Shown: positions 10,043 to 21,173 of the stretch, piece after piece
How the letters are laid out: every line of letters starts with the position of its first letter
Position numbering within the stretch: position 1 is the first letter of the stretch
NCBI GenBank assembly: GCA_950022295.1
Contig: OX465595.1
Coordinates: forward strand, 429,158,270-429,222,269
DNA: 64,000 nt
Direction of reading: 5' to 3'
DNA from: Bromus sterilis
Taxonomy: Eukaryota; Streptophyta; Magnoliopsida; Poales; Poaceae
The notes under the pieces: model-generated
What the model saw: the letters and a program-made list of their open reading frames with translations, nothing else
What the model was told of the DNA's origin: nothing
Databases searched by the model: none
Position numbers and translations under genes: made by a program

Positions 10043-12240
10043 ATGGTGCTCTCATCCCTCCTGTCCCCGGGCCGCGCCCTCCAGCTCCCCTCCTCCACCG
10101 CGTCCAAGACGGCCCGGCGGCCGTCCGTCTTCGCCTGCCGCTCCGACGCCTCCCCGGAAGGGCCAACCACCACCCGCCGATGGTTCGCCTCGCTAGCCGC
10201 CGCCACCGCAGGTTATCCGTCGGTCATTTCCTGATTCAGTTTTATTTATCACCTATCTGTCTGACTGTCAGTGTGTGCGTTCTTGATGATTCTATGGCGC
10301 AGCCGTGGGGATTGGCGTCGCCGGAGGAGGTGAGGCTGGCGCCGTGTCCACCAGCAGGAGAGTTGTAAGAAAGAATCCTACTTCACTTGCTCAGGTCTTA
10401 GGATTGGGATGAGACTAGGCTCAGATCTTCTTGATTGATTGATTTGGGCAGTTTAGGAGCTCCAAGATTCCGGAGAGCGACTACACCACTCTGCCTAATG
10501 GCATTAAGTATGCATACTCTTTACTGACTGATTTATCCCGAAATACTATGCTCCTAGCTGCATTTTTTGGGACTTATAATTAGCTCCTATGCTAATTAAT
10601 TATCATCACCTGTATGCGAGGTAAGTAACTTACAAAGTGTTGTGCAGGTACTATGACATCAAAGTAGGAGGCGGGGCTAAAGCTGTCAAGGGATCCCGCG
10701 TCGCAGTATGTACCACACCACCAGTATTTGCATTTTATCAAGCTTAGCATTTCTGAAATCATGATGCAATAGAAGAACCTGTCATCATTTGCATTTGCAC
10801 TGGCAATCATTGATGAGACTTGAGTCATAGAATCTCTACTGATGAGGCCGAGGTATCAGGAAACGGGAAATCTGAACTTATTCATACACTGGCTACATGA
10901 ATGTTCAGAAAAGTTGCAATTTATTTTCAGACTCGTTTTCTCTCAAGTATGATGATCAATGCCTATCTTAGTGTAGGTACATTACGTGGCCAAGTGGAAG
11001 GGCATAACATTCATGACAAGCAGGCAGGGACTCGGTGTCACTGGTGGATCGGTACAATTTTGGCTTCTTTATGTGTAGTATAAATTAGCAGCACTCTTCA
11101 GTAGATTATCCATATAAAGGATTCATAAAATTGCACTTTCATATTGTACAAGTTATCGTCACATTTTCTTTGTTCCGAAATGAGACTTTGTTATCAAGCA
11201 TTCTTCTTAATTTGTACATGTAGAAACTTATTGATAGTTGTGTGATGCGGCATTTGGAAAGTGACTGTACTTCAAATATAGTTCTTCAAGATTTACTGTC
11301 TTTTACTTGTCTTAAATCATCTGTAGCCGTATGGGTTTGATGTTGGCAATTCTGAAAGAGGCAATGTTCTTAAAGGATTGGATCTCGGGGTTGAGGGAAT
11401 GAAAGTTGGAGGGCAGGTAAGCAATTTCTATGGTTTCCTTTTGGTTTTGCTCTACAATCTTTTATGTTCGGACAAACAATTATGTGACTTTGTAGAGAGC
11501 TAAGGCATGTTGATACCAGTTACGAAGCATGGTGCTCTGCTGCAGCTGCAGATAATTAAGCTACCCATCAGTCAACCCTTACAAACGATAGTTGATGACT
11601 TTTAGAGATTGTTTATTCATTGATGATTATAAATATGCTAAGTTGCCTGCATTATCTCAAAAAGCATATATTCATTTTAGCTTCCTATAAGTATATGTAA
11701 AGATCACATAACAATCAGTTCTTGGTCCTGACCAATTATTCATCTTCAGTGACCACTTTATATATGTGAGATATTTTGAGACATTGAGCACACAAACAAA
11801 CTCCGCCATTGTCATGATTTATTGATGTGGAAATTACTGTGGTTCTGCAATCTGACTATAATGAAAATTTCAGAGGTTGATCATAGTTCCACCTGAGCTA
11901 GCTTATGGAAAAAAGGGCGTTCAAGAAATTCCTCCTAATGCAACTATTGAGGTAAACTGCCATTTATTTCCATGACATTTACATCACTAATTATTCCATT
12001 ATTTTCCATCTTGTTACCTCTGTAACTTGTGTTTTTTTTCCTGCCTCTCATCATTAAATGCTTATGTGCTGTTAACAGCTGGATGTCGAACTACTATCGA
12101 TCAAACAGAGTCCATTTGGGTATGTGCAGTTCTTAGAAAATGAAAAACAGAGTTCTAGCATGTTACCTTTTTTCCCCTTGCCATTACTAATGAAAAACAA
12201 TTTGTTCCACAGGAGTCCTGTGAAGATTGTTGAAGGATAA
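10043..12240 (+). CDS. FKBP16-4: FKBP-type peptidyl-prolyl isomerase-like protein, chloroplast lumen
   Basis: Nine exons with GT-AG introns: 10043-10211, 10303-10364, 10452-10507, 10648-10705, 10977-11051, 11327-11416, 11874-11951, 12079-12119 and 12213-12240. All junctions keep frame and give 218 residues. Residues 1-45 look like a plastid transit peptide; RRWFASLAAATAG near residue 46 is a twin-arginine motif followed by a hydrophobic stretch, suggesting import into the thylakoid lumen. The FKBP fold runs from about residue 95 (YYDIKVGGGAKAV) to KIVEG at the end, with PPELAYGKKGVQEIPP intact. Two usual active-site features differ: the FD of the FDS motif is FM, and the conserved Trp is Leu (VLKGLDLGV), so isomerase activity may be weak. 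The FKBP16-4 assignment is from memory of the Arabidopsis family. Confidence 0.9.
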
Positions 12241-12888
12241 TATGCATTGACTTGTGCAGAAAATGATGTATATTTGAACATTTTAGAGAGTGTTACTGCC
12301 AGAAATGGGACTAGCTGTATCAGATTTCAGTGGCATTGTTGTGTAAATAAGTGCATGATAATGTAATATTTGACTTTGAAGCATTAATTTTGCTGTATTT
12401 GGAGATAAAGCGAATTCTATTCAACTCCTTTTTGCAAATTTTCAACTGTTGATGTGTTTAATAATGTCAATGTGTTTAATAGGCATCTGAGCCGGACAGA
12501 TCCACTCAAAGACGCAGCGAGACGTGGTCATTTGTTAGTCTCAATGCGACATATGTTTTTTGTATTCTACATCTAGGATTGGTGCATGGACTTTCATGCA
12601 TATTGTGTATGATAGGGGGAGATATCGCGGACGATTAATACGTATCGTGTGCGATGGACTCCCAATTGCATACCTTCACAAGGCCACGATTCAAAATTGT
12701 GTTAACGGAAAGGGTTTTCAATCGTGTGCATTGAACCGTTCCGCACTAGTGAAATATTGACCCTTTACACTTTGTAAATTATTTTTCCATATGGTTTAAC
12801 AACTCACCTAGCACTACCAGAAGGAAACCGTATTTTGAACTTTGAAAACTCTTATAACAACATCAAACAGATCCACATATGTCTTCTC
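12241..12888. other. FKBP 3' region and possible DNA-transposon remnants
   Basis: The first 150 bp are probably 3' UTR. Around 12742-12752 the reverse complement reads CACTAGTGCGGAACGG, and at 12812 the plus strand reads CACTACCAGAAGGAA; both look like CACTA-type termini, but they are not a matched pair. No coding sequence is seen. Confidence 0.35.
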
Positions 12889-13285
12889 CTATTGGTCTGC
12901 CTGATGTTCGTTAATGTCTTCCATAGCAAGTGTGTGCGTCACATCGGCCGGTTGGGGAGCTTCTATCCCAGAAAGCATTTGCATCGCCGGATCTATAACC
13001 AGCTTCCGCGTCACCTCTAGCAGCACCTCTTCCAACTCATGCTCGATTGCAAGACCTTCACGACGGGTGGACAACTTAGCGCCGCCGCAGACGCACGCCG
13101 GAGACATGAGCGTGGGTTGGTAATCCCAGAGATTCACCGGAGTGTGAACATAGATACCTCTTAGTGGCTTTTGTTCTTCAAGCAGGATCTTGAGGGAGCT
13201 CATAGCCACCAACCTGCCGTCTTCTTCCCCCTCCTCATCCGGCTGCTTGCGGAGGTTGTACAAGTAGGCACCTGTTAGACTAAAC
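12889..13285 (-). pseudogene. F-box protein gene, 3' portion (separated by Copia)
   Basis: A minus-strand reading frame enters from the Copia insertion site and runs to a stop at 12889. It begins SLTGAYLYNLRKQ and includes PLRGIYVHTPVNLWDY and a C-terminal LEEVLLEVTRKL segment. After removing the inserted element and one copy of the TAAAC duplication, it continues in frame from the fragment at 19774-20762 (AKF then SLTG). It therefore encodes the last 130 or so residues of a single F-box gene cut by the transposon. The other part carries the F-box itself. Confidence 0.8.
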
Positions 13286-14266
13286 TGTTGAAATGAGGCA
13301 TGGGCTTTAGGCTCATCTAACAATTTCAGAAAATCTCTAAGGGCCCATGTGGAAAAAATGACATGGGTGTGGTGCTAAGTTTAGTCCCACCCCGGAAGTG
13401 GAGGGTGAGTTGCACCTCTTTATAAGGTGAGCTCTCCTACATGCTATTGAGCAAGTAGAAGAGTGAGAGCTCACGCACGCTCCTCCTCCGCCGCCCGCCT
13501 CGCCTCGCCTCGTCGCGACGCGCGCGCGCGCGCGGTTTGTGGAATTGAGCCGAGCCGAGCTAAAACCTATGTCATGTGTGCGCTTAATTTTTGCCAGTCA
13601 GGAACGGCTAATTAATTGGCATTAATTTTTAGTTAATGCAATTAATCACGAGTTACTCGGTCCCGTTCCACGTCGCCCTACCTCGACTGTGTATAAAAGG
13701 AGCCGCGGCAATCGCATCTGTTCTTCCTCTCGCACCGCCCACGCCGTTCCACGCACTGCTGCTGCCTCCGGCGATCCCATCCCGTCCGCCGCGTGCACGG
13801 CTGTGCGGGAGAGCAGGCCTCCGGAACTGTGCTCCTTGCGATCCTGCACCGGGAGAGGAGCAATAAGGTTTTTGGGGAGCGTCTACGACGCGACTGCTCG
13901 CTTCCGCTCCGGCTCGTCTACTTCGACTACTTCCTCTACGTCGCCATGTCTACCGAAGCTGAGAAGGCCGCCGCCGAGAAGCTCACTCAGGAGGAAGCCG
14001 CCGCCGCCAAGAGGACCGCCGACGAACTTGCTACTGCTAGCAGCGCATCCGCTGCTGCGATCTGGCCGAACGGAGGGTATGATCTACTCATCCCGTTCAT
14101 CGTTGTTTTCATCTATGCCATGCTTATTGTCTGCGTACATATATGTGTTATCTGCGTAGATCTGAGTTGCATAGTTAAGTATCAGTATAAGATTAATCTT
14201 GCATGCGTCATGTTCATGATTTATCTAGGGATTAAATTGCTTGGAAAATTGCTAATATATCCAACA
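13286..14266 (+). repeat. 5' LTR of the Copia element
   Basis: 981 bp, starts TGTTGAAATGAGG and ends AATATATCCAACA. A TATA box (TATAAAAG, 13692-13699) marks the likely end of U3. A CG dinucleotide run lies at 13517-13533. Compared with the 3' LTR it lacks about 50 bp in the 13630-13710 interval. The N-terminal coding part of gag (ATG at 13946) lies inside this LTR. Confidence 0.93.
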
Positions 14267-15277
14267 ATCCAAAAACCTTATTTTTATAGGCAATTTTCAT
14301 CTCCTGGTTTTGCTGCGACACTGAAACCGAACCCGTTTACGGGCCAAAATTTTATGCGTTGGCAAACAAAGACTATTTTGTGGCTCACGTCTATGAATGT
14401 CTTCTGGGTCGTTGGAGAGACTCCCACTGGAACGATTACTCCTCAACAGGAGAAGGCGTTCAGGGATGCCTCCATCGTCTTTGTTGGAGCAATTCTTAGC
14501 GTGATCGGAGACAAATTAGTCGACGCGTATTTACATATGCGTGATGCCAAGAACTTATGGAGTGCACTCGAGGCAAAGTTCGGAGCAACTGATGCCGGGA
14601 GCGAGTTGTATGCTATGGAGCAGTTCCATGATTACAAGATGGTCGAGAACCGTCCTGTGTTGGAACAGGCCCATGAGATACAGTGCATCGTGAAAGAGCT
14701 TGAGCTCCTCAAGTGTGATCTATCGGACAAGTTTGTCGCAGGATGCATAATTGCTAAACTCCCTCCATCTTGGAGGAGCTTTGCCACCACTCTGAAGCAC
14801 CAGAGGCGAGGATTCTCAGTTGAGGATGTTATTGGCCATCTGAGTGTGGAGCAGAACTCAAGGGCAAAAGACTCACACCAAAAGGGGGCTGAGGGAACTT
14901 TTACTGCCAACATGGTGCAGCAGAAGAACTTTCAGAATAAGTTCAAGGGAAAGAACAAGGTCCAACAGAATACTACCTTCAAGAAGAAGGGGAAGAAGAA
15001 CAACAAGAAGGATGATGTTTGTTTCACTTGTGGCTCACTGGAGCACTGGGCTAAAAAGTGCCCGAACAAGTATAAGAAACCAGCGCAGAATTCCAATTCT
15101 GTCAATGTGGTCATGGGCAACACGGACAATGGTGCACCTGGGTACGGTAATTTATTTACTGTCTTCTCAGTTTATCAATCTACTGAATGGTGGGTTGACA
15201 CGGGTGCAAATGTTCATGTGTGTGCTGACATATCCTTGTTTTCTTCTTACCAGACCACAGGACCAGGTCCGTACTGA
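13946..15277 (+). pseudogene. Copia gag and start of protease
   Basis: The ATG at 13946 lies in the LTR (MSTEAEKAAAEKLTQEE). The frame stays open to 15277 whether or not the putative intron at 14077-14289 is removed. After it come the Copia gag core (NPFTGQNFMRW to FVAGCIIAKLPPSWRSF), a Lys-rich stretch, one CCHC zinc knuckle (CFTCGSLEHWAKKC) and the protease active-site motif WWVDTGANVHVC. The frame is then lost and stops at 15277. Normally gag and pol of Copia form one polyprotein, so this is a broken copy. Confidence 0.85.
14077..14289 (+). other. Putative intron across the LTR/internal junction
   Basis: Donor GG|GTATGATC at 14077 and acceptor TTTTTATAG ending at 14289 enclose 213 bp of T-rich sequence. 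The segment starts inside the LTR, contains the LTR end at 14266, and ends 23 bp into the internal region. Its length is a multiple of three without an in-frame stop, so unspliced RNA would add a hydrophobic segment to Gag. Intron status is inferred from splice-site shape and composition. Confidence 0.5.
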
Positions 15278-18198
15278 GGGGGAACGGCGCACATGCTTCT
15301 GTTCTTGGTGTTGGTACGGTCGATCTGAAGCTTACTTCGGGAAAGACCGTGCGGCTGAAGAACGTGCAGCATGTCCCCGATATCAGAAAGAATCTCGTTA
15401 GTGGCTCCCTTCTATGTAAAGAAGGGTTTAAATTAGTATTCGAGTCGAATAAAACAATCTTGTCTAGATATGGATTATTCATTGGTAAAGGTTATGAATG
15501 CGGAGGTTTGTTCCGCCTTTCCCTAGAGGATTTATGTAATAACGTCGTGAATCATATACATTCTATCGTTGATGAATCTGAGATTTGGCATTCACGTCTT
15601 TGTCACGTAAATTTCGGTTGTATGACGCGGCTAGATAAGATGAATTTAATCCCGAGTTTCACTTTAGCCAAAGGTTCTAAGTGTGATGCATGTGTGCAAG
15701 CTAAGCAACCTCGCAAGCCCCACAAGGCTGCGGAGGAGAGACACTTGGCGCCACTAGAACTCATACATTCTGATCTATGCGAGATGAATGGTGTGTTGAC
15801 TAAAGGTGGAAAGAAATACTTCATGACATTGATAGATGACTCCACTAGATTTTGCTATGTGTATCTGTTAAACACTAAAGATGAGGCTCTGCACTACTTT
15901 AAAATCTATAAAGCAGAAGTTGAGAACCAACTAGAGAAAAAGATTAAACGGGTTCGGTCTGATCGTGGTGGAGAGTACTTTTCTAATGATTTTAATTCTT
16001 TCTGTGCGGAACATGGAATTATTCATGAGAGGACGCCTCCCTATTCACCCCAATCAAACGGGGTTGCCGAACGGAAAAACCGTACTCTAACAGATTTGGT
16101 TAACGCCATGTTAGATACATCGGGTTTATCCAAGGCATGGTGGGGGGAGGCTATATTGACATCTTGTCATGTCCTGAATAAGGTTCCCGTGAAGGATAAC
16201 GAGATCACTCCCTATGAATTATGGGAGAAGAAAAGAACGACACTCTCATACTTGCGTACTTGGGGCTGTTTGGCGAAAGTCAATGTGCCGATCCCCAAAA
16301 AGCGTAAGCTTGGACCAAAGACCGTGGACTGCGTTTTTTTGGGATACGCTAAGAACAACGTTGGATATAGATTTCTAGTGGTGAAATCTGAGGTACCTGA
16401 CGTGAAGGTCAGTACGATTATGGAGTCTAAAGATGCTACATTCTTTGAGGATATATTTCCCATGAGAGATATGCAAAGCACTTCTAGACAGGAATCTGAT
16501 GAGATTCCTGAACCCGCCATTCCGATGGAATATTATGAACGAACTCATGATGATAATCCTATGGAGGAAGACGATGAAGCTCCTATGAGGAGCAAGAGAC
16601 AGAGGACTGCAAAGTCCTTTGGTGATGATTTCATTGTGTACCTCATGGATGATACTCCCACTTCTATTTCAGAAGCTTATGCATCACCGGATGCTGACTA
16701 CTGGAAAGATGCGGTTCGTAGCGAGATGGATTCCATCTTGGCTAATGGAACATGGGAAATCACTGATCGTCCCTATGGTTGCAAACCTGTGGGATGTAAA
16801 TGGGTGTTCAAAAAGAAGCTTAGGCCTGATGGCAGTATTGAAAAATACAAGGCTAGGCTCGTGGCTAAGGGCTATACCCAGAAGGAAGGAGAAGATTTCT
16901 TCGATACTTATGCACCGGTGTCCAGACTGACAACCATTCGAGTATTACTCTCGTTGGTTGCCTCGCATGGTCTTCTCGTCCATCAAATGGACGTTAAGAT
17001 GGCTTTCCTAAATGGAGAGCTAGAAGAGGAAATCTACATGCAACAGCCAGATGGCTTTGTAGTAGATGGTCAGGAAGGAAAGGTGTGCAAGCTATTGAAA
17101 TCTTTATATGGCCTGAAGCAAGCACCTAAGCAGTGGCATGAGAAGTTTGATAAAACTTTGACATCTGCCGGTTTCCTTGTAAGTGAAGCTGACAAATGTG
17201 TATACCATCACCATGGTGGGGGCGAAGGAGTTATACTGTGCTTATATGTTGATGACATACTGATATTTGGAACCAACCTCAAAGTCATTGAGGAGGTTAA
17301 GACATTTCTATCTCAAAACTTTGAGATGAAAGATCTTGGTGTGGCTGATGTTATCTTGAACATCAAGCTATTGAGAGATAATGAGGGTGGAATTACACTT
17401 TTGCAATCCCACTACGTTGAGAAGATTCTGAGTCGCTTTGGATATTCAGATTGCAAATCTTCTCCAACGCCATATGATCCTAGTGTGCGGATTCGAAAGT
17501 TCGAAGGCACAGCTGTAGATCAGTTGAGATATTCTCAAGTGATTGGATCACTCATGTACCTAGCTTGCGCTACGAGGCCTGACATCGCATTTGCTGTGAG
17601 CAAATTGAGCCGGTTTGTCTCAAATCTGGGAGATGTTCATTGGCATGCTATTGAAAGAGTTATGCACTATCTAAAGGGTACAATGAGCCATGGACTTCAC
17701 TATACCGGATACCCGTCGGTACTTGAAGGGTATAGTGATGCAAATTGGATTTCTGATGCTGATGAGATGAAGGCCACAAGTGGATATGTGTTCACACTTG
17801 GAGGTGGCGCTGTTTCATGGAAGTCTTGCAAGCAGACTATCTTAACGAAGTCGACAATGGAAGCAGAACTCACAGCACTTGATAAATCCTGCACTGAAGC
17901 AGAATGGCTTCGAGAGCTTTTGATGGACTTGCCAGTGGTTGAAAAGCCGATTCCGGCTATCCTTATGAATTGTGATAATCAAACGGTGATTGTTAAGGCA
18001 AAGAGTTCAAAGGACAACATGCAATCCACAAAGCATATAAGAAGGAGATTGAAGTCTGTCAGACATTTGAGAAACTCCGGAGTAATAGCATTGGATTACA
18101 TCCAATCGGCTAAGAATCTGGCAGACCCCTTCACCAAAGGTCTATCACGTATTGTGATAGACAATGCATCGAGGGGGATGGGTATGAGACCCACATGA
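15271..18198 (+). CDS. Copia pol: integrase, reverse transcriptase, RNase H
   Basis: One open frame to 18198, about 950 residues. In order: the end of protease, a pre-integrase zinc motif (HSRLCHVN...CDACVQAKQ), the integrase core with its acidic residues in HSDLCEM, VRSDRGGEY and NGVAERKNRTL, the reverse transcriptase with MDVKMAFLNGELEEEIYM and the catalytic YVDDILIF, and RNase H with SDANW, TMEAEL and CDNQTVI. The product copies the element RNA and integrates the cDNA. The frame is intact by itself, but it is separated from gag by a one-base frame disruption near 15270. Confidence 0.93.
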   Translation, partial: VLRGNGAHASVLGVGTVDLKLTSGKTVRLKNVQHVPDIRKNLVSGSLLCKEGFKLVFESNKTILSRYGLFIGKGYECGGLFRLSLEDLCNNVVNHIHSIVDESEIWHSRLCHVNFGCMTRLDKMNLIPSFTLAKGSKCDACVQAKQPRKPHKAAEERHLAPLELIHSDLCEMNGVLTKGGKKYFMTLIDDSTRFCYVYLLNTKDEALHYFKIYKAEVENQLEKKIKRVRSDRGGEYFSNDFNSFCAEHGIIHERTPPYSPQSNGVAERKNRTLTDLVNAMLDTSGLSKAWWGEAILTSCHVLNKVPVKDNEITPYELWEKKRTTLSYLRTWGCLAKVNVPIPKKRKLGPKTVDCVFLGYAKNNVGYRFLVVKSEVPDVKVSTIMESKDATFFEDIFPMRDMQSTSRQESDEIPEPAIPMEYYERTHDDNPMEEDDEAPMRSKRQRTAKSFGDDFIVYLMDDTPTSISEAYASPDADYWKDAVRSEMDSILANGTWEITDRPYGCKPVGCKWVFKKKLRPDGSIEKYKARLVAKGYTQKEGEDFFDTYAPVSRLTTIRVLLSLVASHGLLVHQMDVKMAFLNGELEEEIYMQQPDGFVVDGQEGKVCKLLKSLYGLKQAPKQWHEKFDKTLTSAGFLVSEADKCVYHHHGGGEGVILCLYVDDILIFGTNLKVIEEVKTFLSQNFEMKDLGVADVILNIKLLRDNEGGITLLQSHYVEKILSRFGYSDCKSSPTPYDPSVRIRKFEGTAVDQLRYSQVIGSLMYLACATRPDIAFAVSKLSRFVSNLGDVHWHAIERVMHYLKGTMSHGLHYTGYPSVLEGYSDANWISDADEMKATSGYVFTLGGGAVSWKSCKQTILTKSTMEAELTALDKSCTEAEWLRELLMDLPVVEKPIPAILMNCDNQTVIVKAKSSKDNMQSTKHIRRRLKSVRHLRNSGVIALDYIQSAKNLADPFTKGLSRIVIDNASRGMGMRPT

Positions 18199-18739
18199 GT
18201 TGCCATGGTGGTAACCCAACCTACATGATCGGAGATCCCGTGAAATAGGACCTGGGAAAACAAGCTAGTGGTTAACTGAGGAGAGTAATTTTACTACCTA
18301 CTCCGTTGGAGATGCAATACTCTCGGTAACTGTATGGTAGGTTGACTTTTGTCTTAATGTGTTCTGAGGCTTTCATAAGCGAGATGCTATCCTACAGAGC
18401 GATCTCTGGAAGAACACACCTATATGAGCCCGACTGCTGGTCACAGTCTATGAGATAGGGTAATCTCTAGGAAGCTCATGAATAGGCAAGGAGTGTGACT
18501 AATATGCTCCACCCGCGGGGTCAGCCTTCGGCAGCCTAGTATCGGTAAGACAAGGAGTGAAACTTCTACGCCAAACTGTCAATTCAAGGCATAGTCCATT
18601 GTTCAGTTGTGAAGGAATGTAATTCTTTGCTCTAGGTGGATGTTCAACCTTAACCGGTCTCCACTTAAAATACTGATATATCAAACAGTGTTTGGAACTG
18701 AGGACAAACACCATGGGACCTTGAGATCTGGTGGGGGAT

Positions 18740-19773
18740 TGTTGAAATGAGGCATGGGCTTTAGGCCCATCTAACAATTTCAGAAAATCTCTAAGGGCCC
18801 ATGTGGGAAAAATGACATGGGTGTGGTGCTAAGTTTAGTCCCACCCCGGAAGTGGAGGGTGAGTTGCACCTCTTTATAAGGTGAGCTGTCCTACATGCTA
18901 TTGAGCAAGTAGAAGAGTGAGAGCTCACGCGCGCTCCTCCTCCGCCGCCCGCCTCGCCTCGTCACGACGCGCGCGCGCGCGCGCCGCGGTTTGCGGAATT
19001 GAGCCGAGCCGAGCTAAAACCTATGTCATGTGTGCGCTTAATTTTTGCCAGTCAGGAACGGCTAATTAATTGGCATTAATTTTGAGACGAGTTAACCGTT
19101 GCACGATTTGAGACGTCAATCGTGGGCCGACTCGGTCGCGGGTATCCAGTCCCACGTCGCCCTACCTCGACTGTGTATAAAAGGAGCCGCGGCAACCCTA
19201 GCCGTCACACAACAGAATAGATCGCGTCTGTTCTTCCTCGCGCACCGCCCACGTCGTTCCACGCACTGCTGCTGCCTCCGGCGATCCCATCCCGTCCGCC
19301 GCGTGCACGGCTGTGCGGGAGAGCAGGCCTCCGGAACTGTGCTCCTTGCGATCCTGCACCGGGAGAGGAGCAATAAGGTTTTTGGGGAGCGTCTACGACG
19401 CGACTGCTCGCTTCCGCTCCGGCTCGTCTACTTCGACTACTTCCTCTACGTCGCCCTGTCTACCGAAGCTGAGAAGGCCTCCGCCGAGAAGCTCGCTCAG
19501 GAGGAAGCCGCCGCCAAGAGGACCGCCGACGAACTTGCTGCTGCTAGCAGCGCATCCGCTGCTGCGATCTGGCCGAACGGAGGGTATGATCTACTCATCC
19601 CGTTCATCGTTGTTTTCATCTATGCCATGCTTATTGTTTGCGTACATATATGTGTTATCTGCGTAGATCTGAGTTGCATGGTTAAGTATCAGTATAAGAT
19701 TAATCTTGCATGCGTCATGTTCATGATTTATCTAGGGATTAAATTGCTTGGAAAATTGCTAATATATCCAACA
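18740..19773 (+). repeat. 3' LTR of the Copia element
   Basis: 1034 bp, same ends as the 5' LTR. The gag start codon of the 5' LTR (ATG at 13946) reads CTG here. It has about 50 bp absent from the 5' LTR near 19083-19225. The right boundary is followed by the TAAAC duplication and then F-box coding sequence. Confidence 0.93.
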
Positions 19774-20762
19774 TAAACTTGGCGAACAAAAGACCATCTC
19801 CGCAGTCCCAGGCGCCCACTAGGTCATCTTCCCATATAGAGATCTGCTTGACGAGAGAGCACATACGCTCCCACCGGTGATCCGGAGTGAGCATCCAAAC
19901 CACGGTCTCTCGGCCCTCCGTGTAGATGCACGGGCGGCCGTGCAGCAGCAGCATCATGCGGAACGAGATGTACCCTTGCGGTACCTCGACGCTGGTGACG
20001 GTCTCGTCGTCGACATCGAAAACCAGCACGGATTTGACGTCCAAACGTTCTTGCGACCTCTCATCCACGTAGTCGAAGTACCATCTATGCACAAGGAAGT
20101 AGACTTTGCCGTCGCCGGTGTGCAGGCTGTGGAGACAGGATAGCTCGTAGTCCAACGAGAACACCGGCCTCGGTTGGCGGCCGCCGTCCATCGGCGCCAC
20201 CATTACTTGGGTGGCAAAGTCGTCTTCATGAGGCCGGACTTCGTAGATGAGCGCCTTGTAAGCCTTGCTCGACGGGCCGTAGCCGAACCCTAGGAATCTG
20301 CGGTCCACTTCCTCTTCCTTTTGCGGCAATGGCAAGGAGAACCGTGCTTCCTCCTTGGTCGCCGGGTTGAAGACGACGCCGTCGAAGGACGTCGACCGCG
20401 CGTCGTCCAAGGCGGAGGGGCCGGCCAGGACGACCAGCCCGTCGCACGTGCCGGCGTACCTTGCCTCTGCCGAGGTTGACGGTGTGTTTCATGGCGAACG
20501 TGGGGCCGACGGCGTGGAAGTAGAAGCGCTTGCTATGGGCGTAGATCGGTAGATGTAGGTGGCGTGAGGGAGGTCCAAGGATGCGCCGGCGCCGGCGAGG
20601 CGTCGGTGGCGGCGCCAGAAGTGCGGTAGCGTGAGGAGTTCCCGGAAGCGCTTGGAGAGAAGGACGCAGCGCACGGCGTAGCGGACTGGCAGCCGGGCGA
20701 GGATCTCGTCGGCGACGAACTCGTTGCCCAAGAAGGCCTCGTTTGCGTCCGACGACTCCATT
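19774..20762 (-). pseudogene. F-box protein gene, 5' portion (disrupted)
   Basis: Minus strand from ATG at 20762. The N-terminus holds an F-box (EILARLPVRYAVRCVLLSKR then FWRRH), the motif that binds Skp1 in SCF ubiquitin ligases. The later part has F-box-associated repeats (FDGVVFNPATKEE, LVFDVDDETVTSVEVP, RETVVWMLTPDHRWERM). Reading moves between three frames, at about 20540 and 20460, suggesting two small indels besides the Copia insertion. The end at 19774 joins in frame to 13285 after removal of the Copia and one TAAAC. Without the insertion the protein would be about 460 residues. Treated as a pseudogene; one of the frame changes could be sequence error. Confidence 0.85.
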
Positions 20763-20979
20763 GGTGCAATATGATCGAGTTGCTCGACTTTTGTACTGGA
20801 CCAACGACGTACCGACGTAAATAGAACCAACCCGTAGTCTTAACAACTTGATTCCCACCAATGTACTGTACACTGTATTGCAGAAGCATATATAAACCAA
20901 ACAAGTACGAATACTTGTCGGAACTAGGCACGAGTTCGAATCGATCGAGACCACGACTTCTACTGCAGGTAGGGAACAG

Positions 20980-21004
20980 TCTTATATTCTTCTTCTTCTT
21001 CTTC
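20980..21004 (+). repeat. CTT microsatellite
   Basis: A short run of CTT units upstream of the F-box gene. Confidence 0.8.
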
Positions 21005-21173
21005 TCAAATATTTGACTTTTTTTATGTTGTATATAATTAGATTTTTATTCCACACGATAAATATCGGGCAAACACTTATCTTCATCTAGTGGATCCGCG
21101 CGCTATATAGACTGCGTGTTGTGACGTTGGATCAACCAAAATCACATGTCCCACGCCCACCACAACCATGTAT

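Larger units (their letters stand above)
13286..19773 (+). mobile_element. Complete Ty1/copia LTR retrotransposon inserted in an F-box gene
   Basis: Bounded by TG...CA LTRs (13286-14266 and 18740-19773) and flanked by the direct duplication TAAAC at 13281-13285 and 19774-19778. The order protease, integrase, reverse transcriptase, RNase H identifies the Copia superfamily. A purine-rich tract (GGTGGGGGA, 18731-18739) precedes the 3' LTR. No TGGTATCAGAGC-type primer-binding site follows the 5' LTR. A one-base frame disruption near 15270 separates protease from the rest of pol, and the two LTRs differ by indels of tens of bases, so this copy is probably not active by itself. Confidence 0.95.

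Noticed and set aside
12742..12830. CACTA transposon ends
   Set aside because: Two CACTA-like termini of different sequence are present, but they are not inverted repeats of each other and no target duplication is visible.
13793..13945. Upstream extension of the Copia gag frame
   Set aside because: The ATG at 13793 is in the LTR and in frame, but the segment lacks gag similarity and the ATG at 13946 begins the Glu/Ala-rich N-terminus.
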